From contig CAISPV010000060.1 of the NCBI GenBank assembly GCA_903887485.1, forward strand, positions 1 to 64,000: a DNA stretch of 64,000 nucleotides, read 5' to 3'. The position numbers and the translations under genes were made by a program. The notes under the pieces are model-generated. The model was not told the origin of the DNA. It made no database searches and saw nothing but the letters and a program-made list of their open reading frames with translations. Of the stretch, positions 40,407 through 49,948 are shown one piece after another. Origin of the DNA: an uncultured Desulfobulbaceae bacterium (GTDB taxonomy: Bacteria; Desulfobacterota; Desulfobulbia; Desulfobulbales; Desulfocapsaceae). How positions within the stretch are numbered: the stretch's first letter is position 1; every line of letters starts with the position of its first letter.

Positions 40407-41054
40407 CTACTTGTCCCAGCCATGTTCCCCGATCAGATTAACAAAGCGAACACGCTCAAGGAGTTCCACCTGGATAAGGCCATCTTTTTTGGTAACCATC
40501 TGTAATTCCTGTACGTCCTGATCACCAACAGGGATCACCAACCGGCCGGGATCTGCCAATTGAGCCACGAGTGGCTCCGGAATCTCAGGGCCGCCAGCCG
40601 TCACCATAATGGCATCATAGGGGGCATACTCCGGCCACCCCAGAGTCCCATCATCAAACTTGGCCTGGATATTGTAACAGCGCAGACGGTCAAAGATTCG
40701 ACGAGAACCGGCAAGCAGATTGTTGAGCCGTTCTACGGTATAAACCTTGGCACAGAGTCGGGATAAAATAACTGCCTGATATCCCGACCCCGTCCCGATC
40801 TCCAGAACTTTTTCCGTACCTGTCAACTGCAGGGCCTGGGTCATGTAGGCTACAATAAAGGGCTGGGAGATGGTCTGTCCGTCAATAATAGGTAACGGAT
40901 AATCCCCATAGGCATTGGCCTGCATGGCATCATCGACAAAGAGATGCCGCGGCACCTCACCCATGGCCGCCAGCACCCGTGGATCATGAATACCACGGCT
41001 GATCAGTTGTTCCTGTACCATCCGCTGACGAATGGTCTCAAAACGATCCGTCAC
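40407..41054 (-). CDS. pcm: Protein-L-isoaspartate O-methyltransferase
   Basis: MVQEQLISRGIHDPRVLAAMGEVPRHLFV...VLEIGTGSGYQAVILSRLC. Confidence 0.94.
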   Translation of the reverse strand: MTDRFETIRQRMVQEQLISRGIHDPRVLAAMGEVPRHLFVDDAMQANAYGDYPLPIIDGQTISQPFIVAYMTQALQLTGTEKVLEIGTGSGYQAVILSRLCAKVYTVERLNNLLAGSRRIFDRLRCYNIQAKFDDGTLGWPEYAPYDAIMVTAGGPEIPEPLVAQLADPGRLVIPVGDQDVQELQMVTKKDGLIQVELLERVRFVNLIGEHGWDK

Positions 41055-41512
41055 TTGCCAGTCTTTGTTTCAATTTTAGTTTCAGCCTCGGTTCCGGCTT
41101 TCTGGTCGATCTTCTGCCACTTGCAATCCTTCTTCCAGTCAAGCTCACCCTTGCAATAGTCACCATAACGGACCTCAGTCACAATGTCGCCCTTCAGGGT
41201 CAAGACAACCGTCTTGACCCCTTTGGCGGAAAACGCCCCCCCCACCACGGGTGCCTGCTGCAACAGTGACTTGTCTTCCTCCTGATACATCCACTCTTCA
41301 GTCGTGGCCGAGACCTTCCGCGTGGAGTCCGGATCCCCCAGCAAAGAAAGCGCCTCCTGACGGGTGGTTGCATCGGCCTTGATCAGACCGACATCCGAGC
41401 CCAGATGACGTACAGGATGGTTATGGCAGCCAGACATGGCCAGACAAAGCAAGACAGTGATTAACAAACCAGCGAAACGACGTGTAGAGACAAATATCGC
41501 GCAAGTGGACAT
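41051..41512 (-). CDS. SmpA/OmlA-like lipoprotein
   Basis: Lipobox LAMSGC; TTRQEALSLLGDPDSTRKVSATTEEWMYQ fits SmpA/OmlA-type proteins. Confidence 0.6.
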   Translation of the reverse strand: MSTCAIFVSTRRFAGLLITVLLCLAMSGCHNHPVRHLGSDVGLIKADATTRQEALSLLGDPDSTRKVSATTEEWMYQEEDKSLLQQAPVVGGAFSAKGVKTVVLTLKGDIVTEVRYGDYCKGELDWKKDCKWQKIDQKAGTEAETKIETKTGK

Positions 41513-41637
41513 CTTATTCTCTCCGTTAAAAAAGGAAACTTTTGGACACAATTTCAAAAGGCCAGAAATATCCTGAATATTACACAAAAACAATATGCAG
41601 GATATAGTCTGTAGCTTTTTTTTTTTCAATATTTATG

Positions 41638-43521
41638 TCATAGACAACCAGCGGCCCGGTTCAGAATCTTGTAATTCCGTTCCACCATGGCCAGAGGGTC
41701 AACCACCAGTCCAGCCTGGATCATGGCATTATCATAGATCTGGGCAGCCACCTCGGCGGCAAAGGGCTCGTCACTTTTCTGCAACTCAGCCAACTGCTTG
41801 ATCAATGGGCTGGCAGTATTGATTTCCAGGTTCTTTTTGCTGCTCGTGGCCGCCAACCCTTTCTCCCGGCGACTGGCAGCCATCACCCGCTCCATGGAAG
41901 AGGTCATATAGCCATCAGGATTGACTATCATGGCCGGGGCATGGGCCAGACGCTTGGACTCAACCACATCCGCGACCTTGTCTCCCAGGGTCTGTTTCAA
42001 CCAACTGACCAGCACCGCCTTGGCCCCCTGCTCCATTTGCCCGGCCTCTTCGCTGGCAGCCTCATCTTTATCTTCAGAGGCGCCGCCCTTGCCAAGATCC
42101 AGATCCGCCCTATCGGCAGAGACCAGTTTTTTACCATCAAATTCGGCCAGATGACTGAGCACGAAGTCATCAATGGGCTCAAGAGTATAAAGGATCTCAA
42201 TATCTTTTTTGGTGAACATCTCCACATAGGGGCCAGCCTCAATAGCCGCGCGACTGGGGCCATTGATGTAATAAATGGCCTCCTGTCCCTCTTTCATCCG
42301 CTCCACATAGGCGGCAAGGGATATCGGTTTTTCCTGCTCCGACCGCGAAGACTCAAAACGAACCAGCTTGCCCAGCTCTTTCTGGAACTCATAGTCAGAG
42401 GTAATCCCCTCTTTCAGGTAGATGCCGAAGGTCTTCCAGAAGGTCAGGTAGGCCTCTGGATCTTCCTGGGCCTGTTCATCGAGGAATTTCAGGAAACGCT
42501 TGGTGATCACCTTGCGCAACTTGGCAAGCAGGGCGTTATCCTGCAGGGACTGGCGGGAGATATTGAGCGGGATGTCCTCACTGTCGACCACCCCTTTCAG
42601 GAACCGCAGCCACTCAGGCAGGACATTTTCCGAATGCTGATCAATAAGGATCCGCTGACAGTAGAGATTGACCCCGGAATCGACCCGGCCAAAACCCATG
42701 ATCTCAAAATTATCCTTGGGCACAAAAAGCAGGGCATTGATGGCCAGCGGCGCATCGGCGGAAAAATGGAGCCGATACAGGGGCTCATCAGTCGCCGTGC
42801 CGACAAACTTATAAAAATCGGTATATTCCTGTTCGGTGATCTCACTCTTGCTGCGGGTCCACAGGGCCTGGACAGTATTCACGACCTCTCCGGCCAGCTT
42901 GATCGGGAAAGGGACAAAGGAAGAATATTGTTTAATGATATTCTCGACCTTCCATTTCATGGCATAGTCATGGGCATCATCCTTCAGCTCCATGATAATC
43001 CGGGTGCCCCGATGCAGGCCGGGCGCCTCACTGATGGCATAGGTGCCTGTGCCTTCGGAGACCCACTCATGCCCTTCCGTCCCGTCCCAGGAGCGACTCT
43101 GCACCCGAACTTTGGCGGCAGCCATAAAGGCGGCATAAAAACCGACCCCGAACTGTCCGATCAGGCTCACATCCTTCTTGGCCGCCTCAGCCAGACCGTT
43201 CATAAAGCTGCTGGAACCGGAATGGGCAATGGTGCCGAGATTGGCCTCAAGTTCGTATCTGGTCATGCCGATGCCGGTATCGGTAATGGTCATAGTATGC
43301 TTCTCCTCGTCAAGATCAATGGTGATCTCGAGAGGCATATGGGAATCAAAGACCTCGCCCGCAGTGAGGCTCTCGTGCCGGAATTTTTCCAGGGCATCCG
43401 AGGCATTGGAGATCAATTCGCGGACAAAGATATCGCGCTCGGTATAAAGGGAGTGAATAACGATATCGAGAAGTTTTTTGGTCTCGGCCTGAAACTCATG
43501 GGTTGTTGTTTGACTGGTCAT
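41638..43521 (-). CDS. htpG: Molecular chaperone HtpG (Hsp90)
   Basis: TTTHEFQAETKKLLDIVIHSLYTERDIFVRELISNASDALEKFRH; GTIAHSGSSSF; IGQFGVGFYAAFM. Confidence 0.96.
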   Translation of the reverse strand: MTSQTTTHEFQAETKKLLDIVIHSLYTERDIFVRELISNASDALEKFRHESLTAGEVFDSHMPLEITIDLDEEKHTMTITDTGIGMTRYELEANLGTIAHSGSSSFMNGLAEAAKKDVSLIGQFGVGFYAAFMAAAKVRVQSRSWDGTEGHEWVSEGTGTYAISEAPGLHRGTRIIMELKDDAHDYAMKWKVENIIKQYSSFVPFPIKLAGEVVNTVQALWTRSKSEITEQEYTDFYKFVGTATDEPLYRLHFSADAPLAINALLFVPKDNFEIMGFGRVDSGVNLYCQRILIDQHSENVLPEWLRFLKGVVDSEDIPLNISRQSLQDNALLAKLRKVITKRFLKFLDEQAQEDPEAYLTFWKTFGIYLKEGITSDYEFQKELGKLVRFESSRSEQEKPISLAAYVERMKEGQEAIYYINGPSRAAIEAGPYVEMFTKKDIEILYTLEPIDDFVLSHLAEFDGKKLVSADRADLDLGKGGASEDKDEAASEEAGQMEQGAKAVLVSWLKQTLGDKVADVVESKRLAHAPAMIVNPDGYMTSSMERVMAASRREKGLAATSSKKNLEINTASPLIKQLAELQKSDEPFAAEVAAQIYDNAMIQAGLVVDPLAMVERNYKILNRAAGCL

Positions 43522-43724
43522 CGGAAGCACCTCTTTTTCTCTGGTTATATAGAAGCATCTCTGGCGCACCGGGTACGCCAGAACAACTGCGGGGCAGAAT
43601 AAGACAACAGCACACACCGTCCTATTCCGTTGCATTTTTGCCTGAATTCGGCCAAAATGATAAACATGGAACTCAAGGTGTCAAGTTATCAAGATAAATC
43701 CCAACCTACAGACTCAGGAAAACC

Positions 43725-45122
43725 ATGGATACCCTTATTATTGGCGGTGGACTCTCCGGCCTGATCGTGGCCCATAAACTGCGGCAGCTCTGCCCTGGGC
43801 ACCAGTCCCTTATCCTTGAGAAATCAGACAGGACAGGCGGGGTCATCTGGAGCCATGCCGAGAATGGTTTTCTCGCTGAAAACGGCCCTCATGGTTTTCT
43901 CGATAATTGCCCGGAAAGCCAGCTTTTATTGCAGGAAACCGGTCTTGACCAGGAATGCGTGAAGGCGCCCCTCAGCCGATTTGTCCGCTATGTCTGCATG
44001 GACGGCGCCCTGCGTTGTATCCCACAGAGCCCATTGAAGATCATCATGGCCCCCCTGATCTCACCGCTGGCCAAGCTGCGGGTCGCAGGTGAGCTGTTCA
44101 AAAAACCACTCCAGGGCGAGCCAACCGTGGCTGAGTGGGTGGCACACCGCTTCGGCCCAGCCCTGCTGCCCTATGTTGACGCGGTCTTCACCGGTACCTA
44201 TGCCGGCGACCTGAACCGGCTGGTCATTGATGGGGTCATGCCCGGAGTACGCCGCCTGGAAAAGGCCCATGGCTCTGTGATTCGTGGCCTTATTGCCAAG
44301 ATGAACCAGGCCAGGCAGACCAAGACAACCACGGGCGGGGGGAAAAAGGGACTGCCCGCCATGACTAGTTTTCCCGGCGGCATGGGGCGTCTCCCGGAGA
44401 AGCTGACTGAATCGCTGCAGCCAGGCCGTGACATCCTGTTGAACTGCAGCGTCAAGGCCATCCGCAAGGACCAATCAGGCTGGGAGGTGGAATCCGACCA
44501 GGGAATCCATGAGGCCAGAAATCTGGTGCTGGCCCTGCCCATCAACCCGTCCCTAGATCTTCTCCGGACCTTTACTCCCACCATGCCCCAAAACTCTGTC
44601 CCTGAGGCCAGGATTGCGACCATTGCCATGGGCTTTGGCCCAGGCTCCACCCTGCCGCCGGGATTCGGCTATCTGGCCCCGGAACAGGAAAAACGCTTCT
44701 GTTTGGGAGCGCTTTTTTCCTCCAACATGTTCGTCGACAGAGCACCCCAGGGCCATATTCTCCTTGAGGCCCTGATCGGTGGACGTCGGCACCCGGAGCG
44801 GATCGACCTGGACGACGCCACCCTGATCCGCCAGGCCCTGGCTGATCTGCGCCAACTGCTGCCCCTGCAGGGAGAACCAAGCTACGCCAGGGTCCTGCAC
44901 CCCAAAGGGGGAATTCCCCAACTGGAGGCAGGCTACCCCGCCCTCCTGAACTGGCGTGACCAGTTGATGCGGGAGAATCCAGGACTGTTCATTCACGGTT
45001 TTGGCTGGGAGGGCATCGGACTTAACGATATGATCAAGAGCGCCACCCGGGTCGCTGCCTCCATCCGGGAAAATGCCGGAGCCGGCAGGGAAGAGGCGGA
45101 AGTCAAAGGAATTTATTTTTAA
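43725..45122 (+). CDS. hemG: Protoporphyrinogen oxidase (oxygen-type, FAD-dependent)
   Basis: IIGGGLSGLIVAHKL...NGFLAENGPHGFLDNCPESQLLL...GGMGRLPEKL. Confidence 0.88.
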   Translation: MDTLIIGGGLSGLIVAHKLRQLCPGHQSLILEKSDRTGGVIWSHAENGFLAENGPHGFLDNCPESQLLLQETGLDQECVKAPLSRFVRYVCMDGALRCIPQSPLKIIMAPLISPLAKLRVAGELFKKPLQGEPTVAEWVAHRFGPALLPYVDAVFTGTYAGDLNRLVIDGVMPGVRRLEKAHGSVIRGLIAKMNQARQTKTTTGGGKKGLPAMTSFPGGMGRLPEKLTESLQPGRDILLNCSVKAIRKDQSGWEVESDQGIHEARNLVLALPINPSLDLLRTFTPTMPQNSVPEARIATIAMGFGPGSTLPPGFGYLAPEQEKRFCLGALFSSNMFVDRAPQGHILLEALIGGRRHPERIDLDDATLIRQALADLRQLLPLQGEPSYARVLHPKGGIPQLEAGYPALLNWRDQLMRENPGLFIHGFGWEGIGLNDMIKSATRVAASIRENAGAGREEAEVKGIYF

Positions 45123-45164
45123 GTTATTCGGCAAGTTATTGAACAATCATAAACACTGACCACA

Positions 45165-48100
45165 ATGACCACAGCAATACATATCCCCTTGCGCTGGCAG
45201 AGGCGGGAACATGAAGGCCGCGCCATTTATATCCAGCCGGAGACACCGGACTGGCTGGTGCCAACCGATTATGGCGATCAATTACTGCAGGCCCTGACCA
45301 GTAGCGGAAGCATCGCCGAGGCAATCAGCAATCTGCGAAAGACCTCTCCCGGCATGGTTGCAACAAGCATGACCGATGAACACCGGATCGCCCTCGACCT
45401 CGATCGTCTCCAGCAGGCCCTCCATATCACCAGCCGGAAAGGCTATGCGGGACGCGGCCAGGAACTGACCCTGAATCGCCTCAAAGAATGCTGGTTTCAT
45501 CTGACCGACCGCTGCAACCTCAGCTGCAGCCACTGCCTGTTTGCGGCCTCTCCGGCCAAAAGCCGCACCCTGCCCCAGGCGCAGCTGGACATGGCCGCCA
45601 GTCAGGCCCTGGCACTTGGCTGCCGTCTCTTTTATTTCACCGGCGGCGAGCCCTTTCTTTATCCTGATTTTTTCCCCTGGCTAACCCTCTTTTTGTCCGA
45701 AAACCCCGAAGCCCATGCCGTTATCCTGACCAACGGCATGCTCTTGGAAAGAAACATACCGGTGTTGCAAGGCCTGGACCGCCTGCATCTGCAGGTCAGC
45801 CTCGACGGGCTGGAACAGGCCCACGACAGCCTGCGGGGCAAAGGAAGCTACAGCCAGCTTCTGGACAACCTTGCAGCCCTGCGGCAGGCGGGAATCCCTT
45901 TTACCCTCTCCATTGCCGTCAGTCGGGCCAATGTGGCCGATCTGGCCGAACTGGTTACCCTGGCGGCTTCCATCGGGGCCGCCTCCATCCATCTGCTCTA
46001 CCATTTTATCCGCGGCAAAGGCAGCCAGGAACAATTTGTCCCACCGGCGGAGATCTTCCCCCATCTGGTAGCGGCGTGGGAGCGGGCCGACCAGTGCGGA
46101 CTCCCCATTGACAATATCGAGACACTCCGTGCTCAGGTCTTTTCCACCCCCGGCACCCGCCATGATCTGTCCAATAGCGGTTGGGAATCGGTGGCCATCG
46201 GGCCGGATGGCATTGTCTATCCCTCCCCGGCCCTGATTGGACTGGCCGAGGCCGCCTGCGGTGATCTGGCCCAGGGGCTGGCCACGGTCTGGCAGACCAG
46301 CCCGGTCTTGACAACCCTGCGCCATGCCTCCCTGATTGATTCCCCGCGCTATCAGAAGAACCCCCTGAGGTTCATCATTGGCGGCGGCGACATTGATCAC
46401 AGTTTCCTGACCGGCGGGGAGTGGGTGGGCCATGATCCCTATGTGGAGCTGTACGACAAGATCGCCCTGCACTTGATCAGCAGGCAGGCTGCCTGCTCGC
46501 TACGATCGAACCGTGCTGCCATAACGCTGCGCATGGGCGATATCCGTCATGACTGTCCTGACCCGGAGACATCAGGCGGCAGCGTCACCCTGACCCACTG
46601 CAACTGTGTAATTTCCCTCGCTTCGGACAAGGGGCACGGTCAGGTGCGTGAATTTTACGGTCAGGCAGCCCTCACCGCCAATACGGATATTGTCAACCCG
46701 CTGGCCCCAGCCCAAGAGCAGGCTGATTTTATTCCTGAGGATTCGCGGAAGCGCTCGTACGGCTGCGGCAGTCCGGTGACAGATGCCGACCCGCAGCCAG
46801 GAGAGACCCTGGTGGATCTGGGTTCCGGTTCGGGCGTGGAGTGCTTCATGGCCGCGGCCGCCGTCGGCGCCCAGGGACGGGTCTTTGGCATTGACATGAC
46901 AACGGAGATGCTCAGTCTCGCTACTGCCTCAAAACAGGAGGTCGTGGTCCGCCTTGGCTATGACAATGTGGAATTTCGCCGGGGATTTCTGGAGCAGATC
47001 CCGCTTGATAATCAGTGTGCCGATATTGTTATCTCCAACTGTGTCATCAACCTGAGCCCTGATAAACGTAAGACCTATCAGGAGATCTTCCGGATCCTGA
47101 AACCGGGCGGCCGATTGGTGATCTCGGACATCATCACCGACACCCCTATTCCTCTGACTATCAAGAACAACGTGCTCTACCGAGGAGAATGTCTGGGCGG
47201 GGCCATGCAACAGGAAGAGCTGGTGGCCATGCTGGAGTCGGCCGGATTTGTGGCCATTCACCTGATCAAACGCTTTCCCTATCGTCAGGTGGAGGGCATG
47301 GACTTTTTTTCTCTCACCTATCAAGCGCAAAGGCCGCAGGAGGAAAAAAGAGTGGACACCGTGGCCTGCGTCTACCGGGGGCCGTATGGGGCTGTGTACA
47401 CGGAAAGCGGGATTCTGCTGGTCAAGGGAAGGCGCACCGTAATACCTGAAACTGACATCGCATACCTGGATGACTCGGTGTTTGTCCTTGACGAGCAAGG
47501 AGCAGTCACCAATCTGATCATGACCAGTTGCTGCTGTGTCCCACCATTGGCCACAGAACCCGCCGCCTCCTGCTGCGTAATGCCGGATACCGCCACGGAG
47601 AGCTCGAGCCGTCAGAAATCGGGGTGCATGTGCTGCGGCAGGGAGCTGTTCTACTTCACCGAACCCCTGGAAATGGCCTGTTCCTATTGCGGTCGAACAC
47701 ACTTTGCCGATGGCTGCTGTCAGGATGGCCATTTTGTCTGCGACCGCTGCCATCAGGAGAACGGCCTGGAGGTCATCAAGGCCATCTGTACCACCACCAG
47801 GGAACAGGATCTAATCAGACTGCTCACCATCATCCGCAGTCACCCCTCGATCCCCATGCACGGCCCGGAACATCACGCGATGATTCCCGGCATCCTGCTC
47901 GCCTGTTATCGTAATTGCGGCGGCAAGATCGGTTCTCAAGAGATTCTGACCGCTATCAACCGCGGCGCCGATGTGCCGGGCGGGGTCTGTGGTTTCTGGG
48001 GCGCATGCGGGGCAGCCATTGGCATTGGTATTGGCATCGCCACAATTTTTGCGGCAACCCCGCTGACACCCGGACCGCGTCAACTGGCCCAGGAATTTTC

Positions 48101-48353
48101 CGGCCGGATCCTGACGGCCCTGGCCAGCCGCAAGGGGGGCCGCTGCTGCCAGCGGGAAACCTATATCGCCCTCAGCGAAACTGCCAGGCTTTCCACCGAA
48201 CTGCTTTCGGTATCCCTGCAAGCAGAGGCAATACTCCACTGTGATCAGTACCTGAAAAACAAGGAGTGTATCGGCAAACAGTGCCCGCTTTGGGAACAGC
48301 GAGTCCGTGGTGCTAAAGAAAGAACCCTGCCGATGGCAATGACATTTTCTTAA
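45165..48353 (+). CDS. Fusion protein: radical SAM/SPASM-like, ArsM-like SAM methyltransferase, DUF5714
   Basis: Radical SAM CNLSCSHCLF and TGGEPFLYPDF; ArsM-like RKRSYGCGSPVTDADPQPGETLVDLGSGSGVECFMAAAAVGAQGRVFGIDMTTEML; Cys-rich C-terminal CMCCGRELFYFTEPLEMACSYCGRTHFADGCCQDGHFVCDRCH (DUF5714 type). Confidence 0.85.
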   Translation: MTTAIHIPLRWQRREHEGRAIYIQPETPDWLVPTDYGDQLLQALTSSGSIAEAISNLRKTSPGMVATSMTDEHRIALDLDRLQQALHITSRKGYAGRGQELTLNRLKECWFHLTDRCNLSCSHCLFAASPAKSRTLPQAQLDMAASQALALGCRLFYFTGGEPFLYPDFFPWLTLFLSENPEAHAVILTNGMLLERNIPVLQGLDRLHLQVSLDGLEQAHDSLRGKGSYSQLLDNLAALRQAGIPFTLSIAVSRANVADLAELVTLAASIGAASIHLLYHFIRGKGSQEQFVPPAEIFPHLVAAWERADQCGLPIDNIETLRAQVFSTPGTRHDLSNSGWESVAIGPDGIVYPSPALIGLAEAACGDLAQGLATVWQTSPVLTTLRHASLIDSPRYQKNPLRFIIGGGDIDHSFLTGGEWVGHDPYVELYDKIALHLISRQAACSLRSNRAAITLRMGDIRHDCPDPETSGGSVTLTHCNCVISLASDKGHGQVREFYGQAALTANTDIVNPLAPAQEQADFIPEDSRKRSYGCGSPVTDADPQPGETLVDLGSGSGVECFMAAAAVGAQGRVFGIDMTTEMLSLATASKQEVVVRLGYDNVEFRRGFLEQIPLDNQCADIVISNCVINLSPDKRKTYQEIFRILKPGGRLVISDIITDTPIPLTIKNNVLYRGECLGGAMQQEELVAMLESAGFVAIHLIKRFPYRQVEGMDFFSLTYQAQRPQEEKRVDTVACVYRGPYGAVYTESGILLVKGRRTVIPETDIAYLDDSVFVLDEQGAVTNLIMTSCCCVPPLATEPAASCCVMPDTATESSSRQKSGCMCCGRELFYFTEPLEMACSYCGRTHFADGCCQDGHFVCDRCHQENGLEVIKAICTTTREQDLIRLLTIIRSHPSIPMHGPEHHAMIPGILLACYRNCGGKIGSQEILTAINRGADVPGGVCGFWGACGAAIGIGIGIATIFAATPLTPGPRQLAQEFSGRILTALASRKGGRCCQRETYIALSETARLSTELLSVSLQAEAILHCDQYLKNKECIGKQCPLWEQRVRGAKERTLPMAMTFS

Positions 48354-48368
48354 GAGGAGCCTTCATCC

Positions 48369-48926
48369 ATGGCAAATTCACTACGGGATCAATTTCTCAA
48401 AATGGGTCTGGCCGACAAAAAACAGGTCAGCCAAGCCAAAAAGGCCACTTATAAAACAACCAAGGCACAGGACAAGGGCCGCATTCAAAGCCCAGACGAA
48501 AACAAGATCCATGCCCAGCAGGCCCTGGCCGAGAAAAGGGAACAGGCACAAATCGCCAACCAGAAAAGGCAGGAAGAGATGAGGCACAATGAAGCCATTG
48601 CCCAGCTCAAACAACTCATCGCCACCAACCGCCTGAGCCTGAAAGATGGCGCCATTGCCTATCACTTCACCGACAACAACAAAATTGCCCGGCTCTTTCT
48701 GCCGACTAAGGAAATGGTGGACGAGTTGAGCCAAGGCCAACTGGCTATCATCCGGGAAAAAGACAACTATGCCGTGGTGCCGTCTTCCGTTGCCGAGAAG
48801 ATAAGGGAATGGCGGCCGGATCTCATTGTTCTCCATAACCTGGAACCACCTGAGCCCCAGGCTGATCCTGATGATAGTGATGATCCCTATGCGGCCTACC
48901 AGATACCGGATGATTTGATCTGGTAA
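48369..48926 (+). CDS. DUF2058 family protein (YaiL-like)
   Basis: MANSLRDQFLKMGLADKKQVSQAKKATYKTTK...IAYHFTDNNKIARLFLPTKEMVDELSQGQLAIIREKDNYAVVP. Confidence 0.9.
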   Translation: MANSLRDQFLKMGLADKKQVSQAKKATYKTTKAQDKGRIQSPDENKIHAQQALAEKREQAQIANQKRQEEMRHNEAIAQLKQLIATNRLSLKDGAIAYHFTDNNKIARLFLPTKEMVDELSQGQLAIIREKDNYAVVPSSVAEKIREWRPDLIVLHNLEPPEPQADPDDSDDPYAAYQIPDDLIW

Positions 48927-49026
48927 TTGAGAAAGTGATCGACAAAACTGCATAAAATTGTTCAGCTATCTTTGGGTAACGACTGGCGAATTCAAAATCT
49001 TAAAAATCAAGAGACGGGAGAGCAAG

Positions 49027-49152
49027 ATGAGTGGACACGAGCATCATGAGGCAGGAGCACCTGAAGAGGACCATTCAATCAATGTAAAGGTTGGGGTGTT
49101 TTTTGTTTGTGTCATCCTGTCACTCTTTATTATTGCCATGATCAGTTCATGA
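49027..49152 (+). CDS. Small single-TM protein with His-rich N-terminus
   Basis: MSGHEHHEAGAPEEDHSINVKVGVFFVCVILSLFIIAMISS; followed by a terminator. Confidence 0.5.
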   Translation: MSGHEHHEAGAPEEDHSINVKVGVFFVCVILSLFIIAMISS

Positions 49153-49183
49153 AAAGAGTGCAAAGCAGGTTCTGCGTGATTGC

Positions 49184-49220
49184 AAAAACCGTCCGGGTAA
49201 ACCTCCCTGACGGTTTTTTT
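49184..49220 (+). terminator. Rho-independent terminator
   Basis: AAAAACCGTC...GACGGTTTTTTT. Confidence 0.75.
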
Positions 49221-49237
49221 CTTGCCAGGATCTGTTC

Positions 49238-49948
49238 ATGACCAAAAAGAAGGTTTATGCCGTTGCCGCCGGAATCAAACCCGGGATTTACGATAACTGG
49301 CCAGAGGCAGAGAAACAGGTCATAGGATATGCCGGGGCCAAGTTTAAAGGCTTTACCGACAGGGCTGAGGCCGAGGCCTGGATACAGAACCCACCCCAAT
49401 ACAGCCAGGCACCAGCAAAAAAAAGCACCGGGGCCAAGACGGTGCCGGCTGTATCTTTGCCGCGCGATGGGGAGATCAGCATCTATACCGACGGGGGCTG
49501 CAGCCACAACCCCGGCCCTGGCGGCTATGGCGCCATTCTGGTCGCTGACGGCCAACAGCAGGAGCTCTCCGGCGGTTTCAGGCTGACCACCAATAACCGG
49601 ATGGAACTGATGGCCTGCATTGTCGCCCTGCGTATGGCCCTGCGTACACGGGAGGACAACAAGCGCCCGGTAACCGTCTATTCCGACTCCAGCTATGTGG
49701 TCAATGGCATCAGCAAGGGCTGGGCCAAAGGCTGGCGACAACGGGGCTGGATAAAATCCGACCGGCAACCGGCAGTCAACCCGGATCTCTGGGCCGAGCT
49801 GCTGGATCTGACGGAGAAGATGGCTGTCACCTTTGAATGGGTCAGAGGACACGCCGGCCACCCTCTCAATGAGCGTTGCGATCAACTGGCAGTGGCGGCC
49901 TTAAAAATGAAAGACCTGCCGGTGGATGAGGGGTATCCCGGAAAATGA
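49238..49948 (+). CDS. rnhA: Ribonuclease HI with N-terminal viroplasmin-like domain
   Basis: KVYAVAAGIKPGIYDNWPEAEKQVIGYAGAKFKGFTDRAEAEAWI plus RNase H IYTDGGCSHNPGPGGYGAILV...NNRMELMACIVAL. Confidence 0.92.
   Translation: MTKKKVYAVAAGIKPGIYDNWPEAEKQVIGYAGAKFKGFTDRAEAEAWIQNPPQYSQAPAKKSTGAKTVPAVSLPRDGEISIYTDGGCSHNPGPGGYGAILVADGQQQELSGGFRLTTNNRMELMACIVALRMALRTREDNKRPVTVYSDSSYVVNGISKGWAKGWRQRGWIKSDRQPAVNPDLWAELLDLTEKMAVTFEWVRGHAGHPLNERCDQLAVAALKMKDLPVDEGYPGK

Noticed and set aside
41941-43602. 553-aa plus-strand ORF
   Set aside because: Antisense to htpG; no recognisable domain, shadow ORF.
46929-47753. 274-aa minus-strand ORF, with the similar 45681..46472 ORF
   Set aside because: Antisense to the radical SAM/methyltransferase fusion gene; no family features.
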